DNA from: a virus
Strand: one strand, 5' to 3'
Length of the DNA stretch: 22,799 nucleotides
IMG/VR virus record: IMGVR_UViG_3300043469_001329
Location: 1-22,799 of that record
The notes below the pieces were generated by a model that was given only the letters and a program-made list of their open reading frames with translations, was not told the DNA's origin and ran no database searches. Positions 16,569 to 22,626 of the stretch are shown here, one piece after another (within the stretch, counting starts at the first letter, position 1; each line of letters opens with the position of its first letter). A program made the position numbers and the translations under genes.

Positions 16569-16804
16569 TGTATACAGATGGAATGCGTAGGGCTTTTAGG
16601 TCTATTTCTGCACCCAAAAACTTTAGCGTTGACCTTATTGACAACGAACACTTTATTAGTGTAGTTGCAAAGGAAGATGCGTTTATGAGATTGCATGACG
16701 ATGAAAAGCGTGGAGCAATTGAGTATATGGTTAGGGTCAAAAAGGCTCTTGAGGACAATGGGGCAATAGTTCTATTGGTCCGTGAGGGAGGTAAGGAGCA
16801 ATAA
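16565..16804 (+). CDS. Small conserved phage protein of unknown function
   Basis: A 79-residue protein starting at the ATG overlapping the whiB stop (an in-frame ATG at 16568 is equally possible). The pattern includes MRRAFRSISAPKNFSVDLID, FISVVAKEDAFMRLHDDEKR and YMVRVKKALEDNGAIVLLVREGG, a small alpha/beta protein that I recall from actinophage gene chains. No known domain. It ends TAATG into the next gene. Confidence 0.7.
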   Translation: MMYTDGMRRAFRSISAPKNFSVDLIDNEHFISVVAKEDAFMRLHDDEKRGAIEYMVRVKKALEDNGAIVLLVREGGKEQ

Positions 16805-17166
16805 TGAACTATGAGATAATTGCTTTTACACTAATAAGCCTGATATCAATTGTGTCAATTGGTTATGCCCTTTACCTATTTGGTAAAAACAGGAGACTGG
16901 TAAAAAATGTAATTGAGTTGCATATCGAAAGATCGGCACTTGAAAACATGATTTCTACCCAGGCTCTTGATAGGGAAGAACCAATTGATCAGAATGATGG
17001 GTTCGTTAAGTTCCTGTCAGACTCTCGTGAATGGGCATTTAATTATATTGACAATGTTCAAAACACAATTCTCGTATTAAAAGAAAAATACGATAACAAA
17101 AAGGCACTTGACGAATCGTTAAAAGAACTGTTCGACATGTTGCCAAAAGAAAACAAGGAGAAATAA
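16804..17166 (+). CDS. Membrane-anchored helical protein
   Basis: The 120-residue product has one N-terminal transmembrane segment (residues about 5-25), a basic KNRR boundary and a mostly helical cytoplasmic part with heptad-like spacing (VKNVIELHIERSALENMI, YIDNVQNTILVLKEKYDNKKALDESLKELFDML). The SD is GGAGGTAAGGAG. The topology recalls phage spanin-like or lysis regulator proteins, but no family is recognised. Confidence 0.65.
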   Translation: MNYEIIAFTLISLISIVSIGYALYLFGKNRRLVKNVIELHIERSALENMISTQALDREEPIDQNDGFVKFLSDSREWAFNYIDNVQNTILVLKEKYDNKKALDESLKELFDMLPKENKEK

Positions 17167-17445
17167 ATGAACGCACAACTCAAGGCACTACTCGCATCAT
17201 ATGGACGCTCAGTCCTTGGTGCTGGACTTGCTCTTTACTTGGCAGGAGTACCTCTAGAAGACCTAGTGTACTCATTGCTGGCAGCCCTAGTTCCTGTAGC
17301 ACTACGCTACGTGAACCCAAAGGATCCAGCATTCGGTCGCCAGTTGCCACCTGTAGAGGAAATCGCAGAGGCACTTAAGGATGTCAAGGTTGTTAAGGCT
17401 CCTGCAAAGAAGCCAGTAGCAAAGAAGACTACTCCAAAGAAGTAG
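17167..17445 (+). CDS. Holin-like small membrane protein with Lys-rich tail
   Basis: The 92-residue product starts directly after the preceding stop, behind AAGGAG. Two hydrophobic segments (residues about 12-28, SYGRSVLGAGLALYLAG, and 32-47, VYSLLAALVPVALRYV) are followed by NPKDPAFGRQLPP and a tail ending in repeated KKPVAKK/KK. I recognise this layout from actinophage putative holin or membrane proteins. Codon use is more biased than in its neighbours, which suggests good expression. It precedes the bidirectional terminator. Confidence 0.7.
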   Translation: MNAQLKALLASYGRSVLGAGLALYLAGVPLEDLVYSLLAALVPVALRYVNPKDPAFGRQLPPVEEIAEALKDVKVVKAPAKKPVAKKTTPKK

Positions 17446-17460
17446 TACAAATAAAAAGAT

Positions 17461-17488
17461 AGCCAGGGGAGACCCTGGCTTTTCTTTT
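17461..17488. terminator. Bidirectional Rho-independent terminator
   Basis: AGCCAGGG at 17461-17468 pairs perfectly with CCCTGGCT at 17473-17480 around GAGA, followed by TTTCTTTT on the plus strand and by a T-rich run (ATCTTTTTA) on the minus strand. It separates the plus-strand operon ending at 17445 from the converging minus-strand gene ending at 17491. Confidence 0.92.
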
Positions 17489-17490
17489 AC

Positions 17491-18225
17491 CTAAAAGTTT
17501 TCGTGATATATTTTTGCAGTGTGAATAATATATATGTTTTCAAATCCAGCCTTGTGAAAGTTCTGGCAAACAACCACGGTATCACAATCAAATCTATTTG
17601 TAACAGGATTGATGTAACCATACCTAACACCATCTTTAAATGGCTGTGCCCTGTATAGACATACACCATTGGACGTGGCGTAATATTTGTCGTAAGGCTT
17701 AGACGTTACATCATACAGCCTCACCTCTTCGTGACTGGTAAATCTTGGACCCTTGCGAGTAGCCCAACTGTCATAAACAGGATGATTGTTTACGGTAAGC
17801 CCAGAGACAATGTCAAAGTCTGGCTCAAGATCTTTAAAGTTTAATATTTGCTTAATAGTTTTATTGTCAAAACGCATGTCAGACTCCACCATCATAACGT
17901 AATCTGCCTGAGACAAAAAGTCTTTAACTTCCAAAGCCTTGTTTCTAGCAATAGAAAGATTCTTGACTCTATCCTTCGATTTGACTGACCCATAATTCTT
18001 TGTCATAAGTTTTTCAGATACAAAAGAAAAGTCATCGAAGAATGACCAGTCTTTGCTTTTGATAAGCCCTGGGGTACCGTCGGTAGAGTCATTTTCATAG
18101 ATAGAAAGAATGAATCTATATTCTGGGAATGATTTGACCATCTGCTTAAGTTGGTCGTAGTATCTGTCTATATAACTTGCTTCATTTCGAATAACTGAAT
18201 AGACTAAAATCGTTGGCTTTGACAT
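17491..18225 (-). CDS. GT-A glycosyltransferase (Anp1/GT69-like)
   Basis: The only convincing minus-strand gene; 244 residues. The pattern includes ILVYSVIRNEASYIDRYYDQL, FILSIYENDSTDGT (residues about 38-51, nucleotide-sugar binding), RVKNLSIARNKAL and YVMMVESDMRFD (about 109-120, with ESD at 114-116 as the DxD-like metal site), then YDSWATRKGPRF. It resembles mannosyltransferases of the Anp1/CAP59 (GT62/GT69) type, so a mannose donor is possible but unproven. There is no signal peptide or membrane segment. It has its own promoter (minus -10 at 18249-18254) and terminator, like a moron gene. An AGAAAAGAG tract 5 bases upstream of the ATG may serve as SD. Confidence 0.82.
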   Translation of the reverse strand: MSKPTILVYSVIRNEASYIDRYYDQLKQMVKSFPEYRFILSIYENDSTDGTPGLIKSKDWSFFDDFSFVSEKLMTKNYGSVKSKDRVKNLSIARNKALEVKDFLSQADYVMMVESDMRFDNKTIKQILNFKDLEPDFDIVSGLTVNNHPVYDSWATRKGPRFTSHEEVRLYDVTSKPYDKYYATSNGVCLYRAQPFKDGVRYGYINPVTNRFDCDTVVVCQNFHKAGFENIYIIHTAKIYHENF

Positions 18226-18239
18226 AAAACTCTTTTCTA

Positions 18240-18268
18240 TTTACATCAATTATAGCATGTGGTATAAT
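18240..18268 (+). promoter_or_regulatory. Promoter for hsp20
   Basis: TTTACA at 18240-18245, 17 bases and TATAAT at 18263-18268, with TG one base upstream of the -10. The predicted start is near 18275, giving a leader of about 50 bases with AGGAG at 18311-18315. It overlaps the divergent promoter of the minus-strand gene. Confidence 0.75.
18249..18257 (-). promoter_or_regulatory. Divergent extended -10 promoter for the minus-strand glycosyltransferase
   Basis: On the minus strand this reads TGCTATAAT, an extended -10 starting about 24 bases upstream of the ATG at 18225. It sits within the 17-base spacer of the plus-strand hsp20 promoter, so the two RNA polymerases could not bind together. 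Confidence 0.6.
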
Positions 18269-18311
18269 ATTTATGCCTGCCAATTGGGGGCAATTAACTC
18301 GCTAAATATTA
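18265..18311 (+). repeat. Concentric inverted repeats from the hsp20 -10 to its SD
   Basis: TAATATTTA (18265-18273) is the exact reverse complement of TAAATATTA (18303-18311). Inside it AATTG (18282-18286) pairs with CAATT (18291-18295) around GGGG. Both repeats share the same centre near 18288. The outer arm overlaps the -10 box, so a DNA operator is more likely than an RNA hairpin, but both are possible. Confidence 0.6.
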
Positions 18312-18324
18312 GGAGATGATATAT

Positions 18325-18747
18325 ATGGTATACACACGTACACCGCACACAGGAAGAGACCTACTCTTCCCATTTGGAAACCTTGCTCAGGAATTTGAGA
18401 AGGCATTCTACACAGGACAGCCAGTAAAGGCAACCTACCCACCATACAACATCAACAAGATCTCAGACGAACATCTAGTTCTTGAATTTGCTGTTGCTGG
18501 ATTCAACCAAAAGGGCATTGACATCTTGGTAGAGAAGGATGTGCTAACTGTTAAGGGTGAGCGTCAAGAGGACGAGGGGGCGAACTATATCCACAAGGGT
18601 ATTGCAGGTCGCAAGTTCACTCGTTCCTTTAATCTGCCAGAATACTTTGAGGTAGACAGGGCATCTATGATTGATGGAATTCTGTACATTGACCTGTACA
18701 AGCGTGTTCCAGAAGACAAGAAGCCAAAAAAAATTAGCATTAACTAG
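18325..18747 (+). CDS. Hsp20 small heat-shock protein
   Basis: The 140-residue product starts at the ATG at 18325, 9 bases after AGGAG; an ATG at 18316 touches the SD. The alpha-crystallin domain covers residues about 35-130: YPPYNINKISDEHLVLEFAVAGFNQKGIDILVEKDVLTVKGER, NYIHKGIAGRKFTRSFNLPEYFEVDRASMIDGILYIDLYKRVPE. It resembles IbpA-type holdases, which bind unfolding proteins without ATP. Phages of freshwater and marine bacteria commonly carry Hsp20, perhaps for virion assembly. It has its own controlled promoter. Confidence 0.95.
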   Translation: MVYTRTPHTGRDLLFPFGNLAQEFEKAFYTGQPVKATYPPYNINKISDEHLVLEFAVAGFNQKGIDILVEKDVLTVKGERQEDEGANYIHKGIAGRKFTRSFNLPEYFEVDRASMIDGILYIDLYKRVPEDKKPKKISIN

Positions 18748-18759
18748 TCAATATCTCCT

Positions 18760-18780
18760 GGGCATGAGTTAAAACTGCCC
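18760..18780 (+). terminator. Weak hairpin between hsp20 and dps
   Basis: GGGCA (18760-18764) pairs with TGCCC (18776-18780) around an 11-base loop. Only ATTCC follows, with no T run, so it would stop transcription poorly. It may instead be part of the dps control region. Confidence 0.3.
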
Positions 18781-18796
18781 ATTCCTATGCTATAAT
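18769..18796 (+). promoter_or_regulatory. Promoter giving a leaderless dps mRNA
   Basis: TGCTATAAT (TATAAT at 18791-18796) is an extended -10, with a possible -35 TTAAAA at 18769-18774. The predicted +1 is A18803, the first base of the dps ATG, and no SD precedes it. CCTATG repeats at 18784-18789 and 18800-18805, on either side of the -10. Confidence 0.6.
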
Positions 18797-18802
18797 TGTC
18801 CT

Positions 18803-19252
18803 ATGGAACAATTACTAACACAACTAAGAATGCTTTTAGCAGACAACATTGCTCTTAAGTTTAAGGCACACGGATACCACTGGAACGTAGAGTCAGACGA
18901 CTTTAAGCAGTTCCACGATTTCTTTGGCGAGATTTACGAAAACTATGACGGTGCCACAGACACCTATGCTGAGTGGCTACGTATCTTGAAGGCATATGCA
19001 CCATATAGACTAACAGACTTCTTTGACATGGCAACTATTACTGAGCCAGTTGTTGTAGGAGATCCCCAGCCAATGCTTGCTGACCTATACATGTCTATTG
19101 AAAAGCATATTGAAGATTTGATTCTTGCAAGCGATCTTGCAAATGCTGCTAAAGAATACGGATTGGCAAACTTCTTTGCTGACCGACAGACAGCATCGCA
19201 AAAGTTCTGCTGGCAGATTCGTGTAAGCATGGAAGTAGAGGAGATGGACTAA
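18803..19252 (+). CDS. Dps-like ferritin (DNA-protection protein)
   Basis: The 149-residue product has the Dps ferroxidase ligands at the expected intervals: His26 (HWNV), His38, Asp53 and Glu57, spaced 12, 15 and 4 as in classical Dps. A helical four-bundle fits the length. It lacks a long Lys-rich DNA-binding tail, so it may mainly store iron and remove peroxide. Twelve subunits normally assemble. It could guard phage DNA or supply metal for NrdF. It is the first gene of an operon running to gmd, coupled by TAATG to the next gene, and is probably translated from a leaderless mRNA. Confidence 0.92.
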   Translation: MEQLLTQLRMLLADNIALKFKAHGYHWNVESDDFKQFHDFFGEIYENYDGATDTYAEWLRILKAYAPYRLTDFFDMATITEPVVVGDPQPMLADLYMSIEKHIEDLILASDLANAAKEYGLANFFADRQTASQKFCWQIRVSMEVEEMD

Positions 19253-20172
19253 TGCCATATCATGTTGGAGAAAAAGGATCTTATGGTTGCAAGGGATACC
19301 CTGCACTAAAAGACGACGGCACCGTTATGGGTTGCCACGACACTGCCGAAGAAGCAGCAAATCAAATTTATGCTATCAACCAGTCCGAGGGCAATGTAGA
19401 CAAGAAATACCCATGCTGGGAAGGTTACGCACAGCGTGGCATGAAGCCAGGAGACAATGGCAAGATGGTTCCAAACTGTATCCCAGTAGCGAAAGTAGAT
19501 CGTCAAATTGTTGAGGGCGACTACGTTGTTGGCGGTACGTCTGAAGGTCTGGTTATTGGACAAGTAGAACACATTATGACTGAGGGTGGAGTATACGGAG
19601 TGCCAGGCACAGAGTATGCCATTCAGTCTACACCAGAAAATCCAGCAATGGCTGTAAGAATGTTTGAACAAGAAGAGGACGGAACATTCTGTCCAACAGC
19701 ATACTCAATTGGTATGCTTTACAATGACGCAACCATTGTTGACATTGAGGTTGCAGAAGAAGAGGATGAAGATGAAATGGAAAAGGCTGAGGGTTATTCC
19801 CCTCCTGCTGGTGCCAGGTCTGCTGCTCGTCGTGCTATTAAATTCAAGGAAGATGGCAAAGCCACTGGAGCAGGAACTGCTGTTGGATGGACTAGGGCTA
19901 GACAATTGGCTAATGGAGAGACACTCTCGCTAAGTACTGTTAAGCGTATGTACTCTTACTTCTCACGCCACGAAGTAGACAAGAAGGGCAAGGACTGGGG
20001 AAGCCAGTCGAACCCATCCAATGGCTACATCATGTGGCTTGCCTGGGGTGGAGATGCTGGATTCTCTTGGTCACGTGGCATCGTTAACCGCATGAAAGAT
20101 AAGAGCCTCTTTGCTGATTTTGGCAAAGATTATACCAAAAATGTTTCGCTAGATTCAATCTGGAAAGACTAG
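19252..20172 (+). CDS. Multi-domain phage protein (maturation/structural-type C-terminus)
   Basis: The 306-residue product appears modular. Residues 1-45 carry [42 protein letters not shown], a small module found alone or fused in actinophages. Residues about 53-80 add a Cys-containing motif ([17 protein letters not shown]...PNCIP), 80-170 look beta-rich, and 171-177 are acidic. Residues about 181-280 match a domain I recall from phage maturation protease or portal-linked proteins ([58 protein letters not shown]). It uses the biased codon set of the abundant genes. The precise role is unknown. Confidence 0.65.
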   Translation: MPYHVGEKGSYGCKGYPALKDDGTVMGCHDTAEEAANQIYAINQSEGNVDKKYPCWEGYAQRGMKPGDNGKMVPNCIPVAKVDRQIVEGDYVVGGTSEGLVIGQVEHIMTEGGVYGVPGTEYAIQSTPENPAMAVRMFEQEEDGTFCPTAYSIGMLYNDATIVDIEVAEEEDEDEMEKAEGYSPPAGARSAARRAIKFKEDGKATGAGTAVGWTRARQLANGETLSLSTVKRMYSYFSRHEVDKKGKDWGSQSNPSNGYIMWLAWGGDAGFSWSRGIVNRMKDKSLFADFGKDYTKNVSLDSIWKD

Positions 20173-20174
20173 TA

Positions 20175-21209
20175 ATGAAAAAAGCACTTATAACTGGCAT
20201 AACAGGTCAGGACGGTTCCTACCTGGCTGAACTGCTTCTTAACATTGGCTATCAAGTCCACGGTATCGTAAGACGATCGTCAACAGATAACCTAGTTAGA
20301 ATCAAGGGCATCCTAAATAACGACAACCTATTCCTTCACCAAGGGGATCTGACTGATTCAGCATCTATTGCCAATCTTATTAAACTTGTTGAGCCAGACG
20401 AGATTTACAATCTAGGTGCACAAAGCCATGTGCAGGTATCATTTGACACAGCAGAGTTTACTGCAGAGGCAGATGGCATTGGCGTTCTTAGGATTCTTGA
20501 GGGCATCAGATCTGCTGGGCTAACAGACAAGACAAGATTCTATCAGGCATCTACCTCTGAGATGTTCGGCAAGGTGCAGGAAGTTCCACAAAAGGAAACT
20601 ACAGCGTTCTACCCAAGATCTCCATATGGTGTGGCAAAGTTATATGGTCACTGGATTACAAAGAACTATCGTGAGTCTTATGGCATGTTTGCTACCAGTG
20701 GAATTCTATTTAACCACGAATCACCTAGACGTGGAGCAAACTTTGTGACAAGCAAGATTGTTTTGTCTCTTAATGCTATTAAAGAGGGTACTATGGACAC
20801 CCTGGAACTTGGCAATATTGATGCACTTCGTGACTGGGGTCACGCCAAGGATTACGTATACGCTATGTGGCTCATGCTACAGGCTGATGAACCAGATGAC
20901 TATGTGATTGCAACAGGTGAGCAGCACTCAGTACGTGACTTCGTAAATATTGCATCTAAGTATTTTGGTTTTGATATTGAATGGCAGGGTACAGGGGTAG
21001 ACGAAATCGGAATTGATAAGAACACTGGTAAGACTATCGTAAAGATTAACCCTAGGTTTTTTAGACCTGCAGAAGTTGAGACCCTCCTAGGCGATCCTAG
21101 CAAGGCTGAGAGTACCCTGGGATGGTTCCGCAAGCGATCATTCACGGATTTGGTAGAAGATATGTGTGAGAATACTCCAAAGATCTTTCCAAACTATTCA
21201 GCAGAATAA
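20175..21209 (+). CDS. gmd: GDP-mannose 4,6-dehydratase
   Basis: The 344-residue product is a full-length short-chain dehydrogenase of the Gmd type. It has the NADP-binding [12 protein letters not shown] (residues about 8-19), RRSSTDN, the catalytic ASTSEMFG Ser-Thr-Glu region and YGVAK with the Tyr and Lys, then [16 protein letters not shown]. It makes GDP-4-keto-6-deoxymannose, the precursor of GDP-fucose, GDP-rhamnose or GDP-perosamine. No second enzyme (fucose synthase or reductase) lies beside it here. The nearby transferases may use its product. It starts 2 bases after the previous stop. Confidence 0.95.
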   Translation: MKKALITGITGQDGSYLAELLLNIGYQVHGIVRRSSTDNLVRIKGILNNDNLFLHQGDLTDSASIANLIKLVEPDEIYNLGAQSHVQVSFDTAEFTAEADGIGVLRILEGIRSAGLTDKTRFYQASTSEMFGKVQEVPQKETTAFYPRSPYGVAKLYGHWITKNYRESYGMFATSGILFNHESPRRGANFVTSKIVLSLNAIKEGTMDTLELGNIDALRDWGHAKDYVYAMWLMLQADEPDDYVIATGEQHSVRDFVNIASKYFGFDIEWQGTGVDEIGIDKNTGKTIVKINPRFFRPAEVETLLGDPSKAESTLGWFRKRSFTDLVEDMCENTPKIFPNYSAE

Positions 21210-21210
21210 C

Positions 21211-21239
21211 TTGACTTGAAGCCCCATTCTTGATACAAT
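21211..21239 (+). promoter_or_regulatory. Promoter for the tRNA-Glu-Ala-Gln cluster
   Basis: TTGACT at 21211-21216, 17 bases and TACAAT at 21234-21239 with TG one base upstream. The -10 ends 10 bases before tRNA-Glu, as in the other tRNA units. Confidence 0.78.
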
Positions 21240-21249
21240 TAGTATCTAA

Positions 21250-21321
21250 GGTCCCATAGTTTATCGGTTAGAACGTCGCCCTTTCACGGCGATAGGAGGG
21301 GTTCGATTCCCCTTGGGACTG
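21250..21321 (+). tRNA. tRNA-Glu (anticodon TTC)
   Basis: Acceptor GGTCCCA/TGGGACT, D arm AGTTTATCGGTTAGAAC, anticodon stem TCGCC/GGCGA with loop CTTTCAC, T stem GGGG/CCCC with loop TTCGATT, discriminator G. CCA is not encoded. Confidence 0.94.
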
Positions 21322-21325
21322 CTCA

Positions 21326-21398
21326 GGGTCTTTAACTCAGTTGGTAGAGTGTCTGCTTTGCAAGCAGAAAGTCGGGAGTTCAAGTCTCCCAAGATCCA
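21326..21398 (+). tRNA. tRNA-Ala (anticodon TGC)
   Basis: Acceptor GGGTCTT/AAGATCC, which includes a G3:T70 wobble, the alanine identity element. Anticodon stem TCTGC/GCAGA with loop TTTGCAA; T arm GGGAG-TTCAAGT-CTCCC; discriminator A. It lies 4 bases after tRNA-Glu. CCA is not encoded. Confidence 0.95.
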
Positions 21399-21402
21399 CT
21401 AT

Positions 21403-21474
21403 TCCCCTTTGGTGTAATTGGCAACACTACGGTTTTTGGTACCGTCATTCTAGGTTCGAATCCTGGTGGGGGAG
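21403..21474 (+). tRNA. tRNA-Gln (anticodon TTG)
   Basis: Acceptor TCCCCTT/TGGGGGA with a T-T mismatch at 7:66, D arm TGGTGTAATTGGCAACAC typical of tRNA-Gln, anticodon stem ACGGT/ACCGT with loop TTTTGGT (TTG at 21436-21438), T arm CTAGG-TTCGAAT-CCTGG, discriminator G. CCA is not encoded. Confidence 0.92.
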
Positions 21475-21488
21475 CGAAAAGGAGAAAA

Positions 21489-21689
21489 ATGTTTATATCA
21501 AAAGCAAAACTAGAAAAGATCAAGACTGAAGCCTGGAACGATGGCTTTGACGTTGGTCGTAAAAAAGCGGTAAACGAAACAAGAAAAGTATTCATCAAAC
21601 TATTGACTAAAGAGGTAGACTTGGATATAATTGATAATACAGCAGGGCTCAACAGAGCCATAGAAATCATTCGTAAAGGAAAGCAATAG
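21489..21689 (+). CDS. Small basic helical protein of unknown function
   Basis: A 66-residue protein 15 bases after tRNA-Gln, with AAGGAG as SD. It is largely helical and rich in Lys and charged residues (MFISKAKLEKIKTEAWNDG, then RKKAVNETRKVFIKLL and GLNRAIEIIRKGKQ). No family or membrane segment is seen. It contains the promoter 21603-21631 and overlaps the next gene by one base at a TAGTG junction. Confidence 0.65.
   Translation: MFISKAKLEKIKTEAWNDGFDVGRKKAVNETRKVFIKLLTKEVDLDIIDNTAGLNRAIEIIRKGKQ
21603..21631 (+). promoter_or_regulatory. Intragenic promoter upstream of groES and thyX
   Basis: TTGACT at 21603-21608, 17 bases and TATAAT at 21626-21631, within the preceding small gene. The predicted start is near 21638, about 50 bases before the GTG at 21689. 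It matches the 14799-14827 promoter in both boxes. Confidence 0.65.
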
Positions 21690-21940
21690 TGAATAGGCTT
21701 TATTCTATCATTACTTCAGAACTTGAAGACCACGTAGACGAGCATGCACATGGGGGAGAATCTCTTTTAGATACAATCGTTGAAGTAACCTTTGGGTTAG
21801 AGCATATGGTATCAGAATTTTTCTGGAATGCAGTATTCCTACTAGTAGGCTTTGCAGTATCAAAGGCAATAGCACTACGCAAGATCCACAAGTACATTGA
21901 TGACAAGCACGGTGTAACCCACCAGAAAGACGAGTATTAA
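21689..21940 (+). CDS. Small membrane protein with FFWN motif
   Basis: An 83-residue protein with a GTG start (21689) overlapping the previous TAG, after AAAGGAAAG. An acidic/His-rich head (SELEDHVDEHAHGGESLLD) is followed by one membrane helix (SEFFWNAVFLLVGFAVSKAIAL) and a basic tail (RKIHKYIDDKHG). Its C-terminal half resembles the 22456-22626 product (FFWN, a helix, then basic residues), so the two may be paralogues. The function is unknown. Confidence 0.7.
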   Translation: MNRLYSIITSELEDHVDEHAHGGESLLDTIVEVTFGLEHMVSEFFWNAVFLLVGFAVSKAIALRKIHKYIDDKHGVTHQKDEY

Positions 21941-21941
21941 A

Positions 21942-22229
21942 ATGATTAAACCTTTAGAAGATAAGGTAATTGTAAAGCCCTTAGTTGAGGCAGAAAAGAC
22001 TTCAGCCTCTGGACTCATTATCCAGACACTGGAAAAGGAAAAGCCAACCGAAGGAATTGTTGTGGCTGTTGGTGCAGGAGCAACATTCGCAGACGGCACC
22101 AAGATGACCATTGACCTATCTGTAGGTGACAAGGTTGTCTATTCTAAGTATGCTGGTACAGATATTGAGCACGATGGTGAGAACCTTGTAATCTTGCCAT
22201 ACCGAGACATCTTTGCAGTGATTGGATAG
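21942..22229 (+). CDS. groES: GroES-like co-chaperonin (Cpn10)
   Basis: The 95-residue product follows the Cpn10 pattern: IKPLEDKVIVKPLVEAEKTSASGLIIQ (N-terminal strand and mobile loop), KPTEGIVVAVGAGA, LSVGDKVVYSKYAGTDIEHDGENLVILPYRDIFAVI. Seven copies would cap the host GroEL ring. The mobile loop (about residues 18-32) looks intact. No GroEL is seen here. A phage copy may widen the folding cage for a capsid protein, as known for T4 Gp31. Confidence 0.95.
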   Translation: MIKPLEDKVIVKPLVEAEKTSASGLIIQTLEKEKPTEGIVVAVGAGATFADGTKMTIDLSVGDKVVYSKYAGTDIEHDGENLVILPYRDIFAVIG

Positions 22230-22231
22230 TC

Positions 22232-22453
22232 ATGCCTAAGATCGCTATTGAGGACATGACACCAGAGCAACAGGTTGTCATCCAGGTTCTTATTAATGAG
22301 GGCAAGTTGCAGGCGTATGAAGAACTCCTTGAAGAGTTTGAGAAAGAGCACATGGCAACGGCGACAGAAGACCCATACTATGGCTACTACATCAAGCATG
22401 TAATTAAGAGAATCCATGAGTTGTATGACCCATTGGTAAAGGAAACCGAATAG
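22232..22453 (+). CDS. Small acidic helical protein of unknown function
   Basis: A 73-residue protein 2 bases after groES. It begins MPKIAIEDMTPEQQVVIQVL, followed by Glu-rich helices (LQAYEELLEEFEKEH) and DPYYGYYIKHVIKRIHELYDPLV. No known domain. It is probably co-transcribed with groES and the next membrane protein. Confidence 0.65.
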   Translation: MPKIAIEDMTPEQQVVIQVLINEGKLQAYEELLEEFEKEHMATATEDPYYGYYIKHVIKRIHELYDPLVKETE

Positions 22454-22455
22454 GT

Positions 22456-22626
22456 ATGGATTGGTCTGTCATTATCGGGATGATAACCGACATAAACCAT
22501 ATAATCGTTGACTTCTTTTGGAATACCATTTATGAGTTAACAGTAGCGATAATCTCATATAGAATTATTGTTAAGAAATTAGAGAAACGCTTCGTAGAAA
22601 AGAATAAGAATGAGCAATCAGATTAA
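22456..22626 (+). CDS. Small membrane protein, possible paralogue of 21689-21940
   Basis: A 56-residue protein beginning MDWSVIIGMITDINHIIVDF; FFWNTIYELTVAIISYRIIV forms a membrane segment and KKLEKRFVEKNKNEQSD a charged tail. The FFWN turn, helix and basic C-terminus match the GTG-started protein upstream. It overlaps thyX by 17 bases. Its SD is weak. The function is unknown. Confidence 0.65.
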   Translation: MDWSVIIGMITDINHIIVDFFWNTIYELTVAIISYRIIVKKLEKRFVEKNKNEQSD

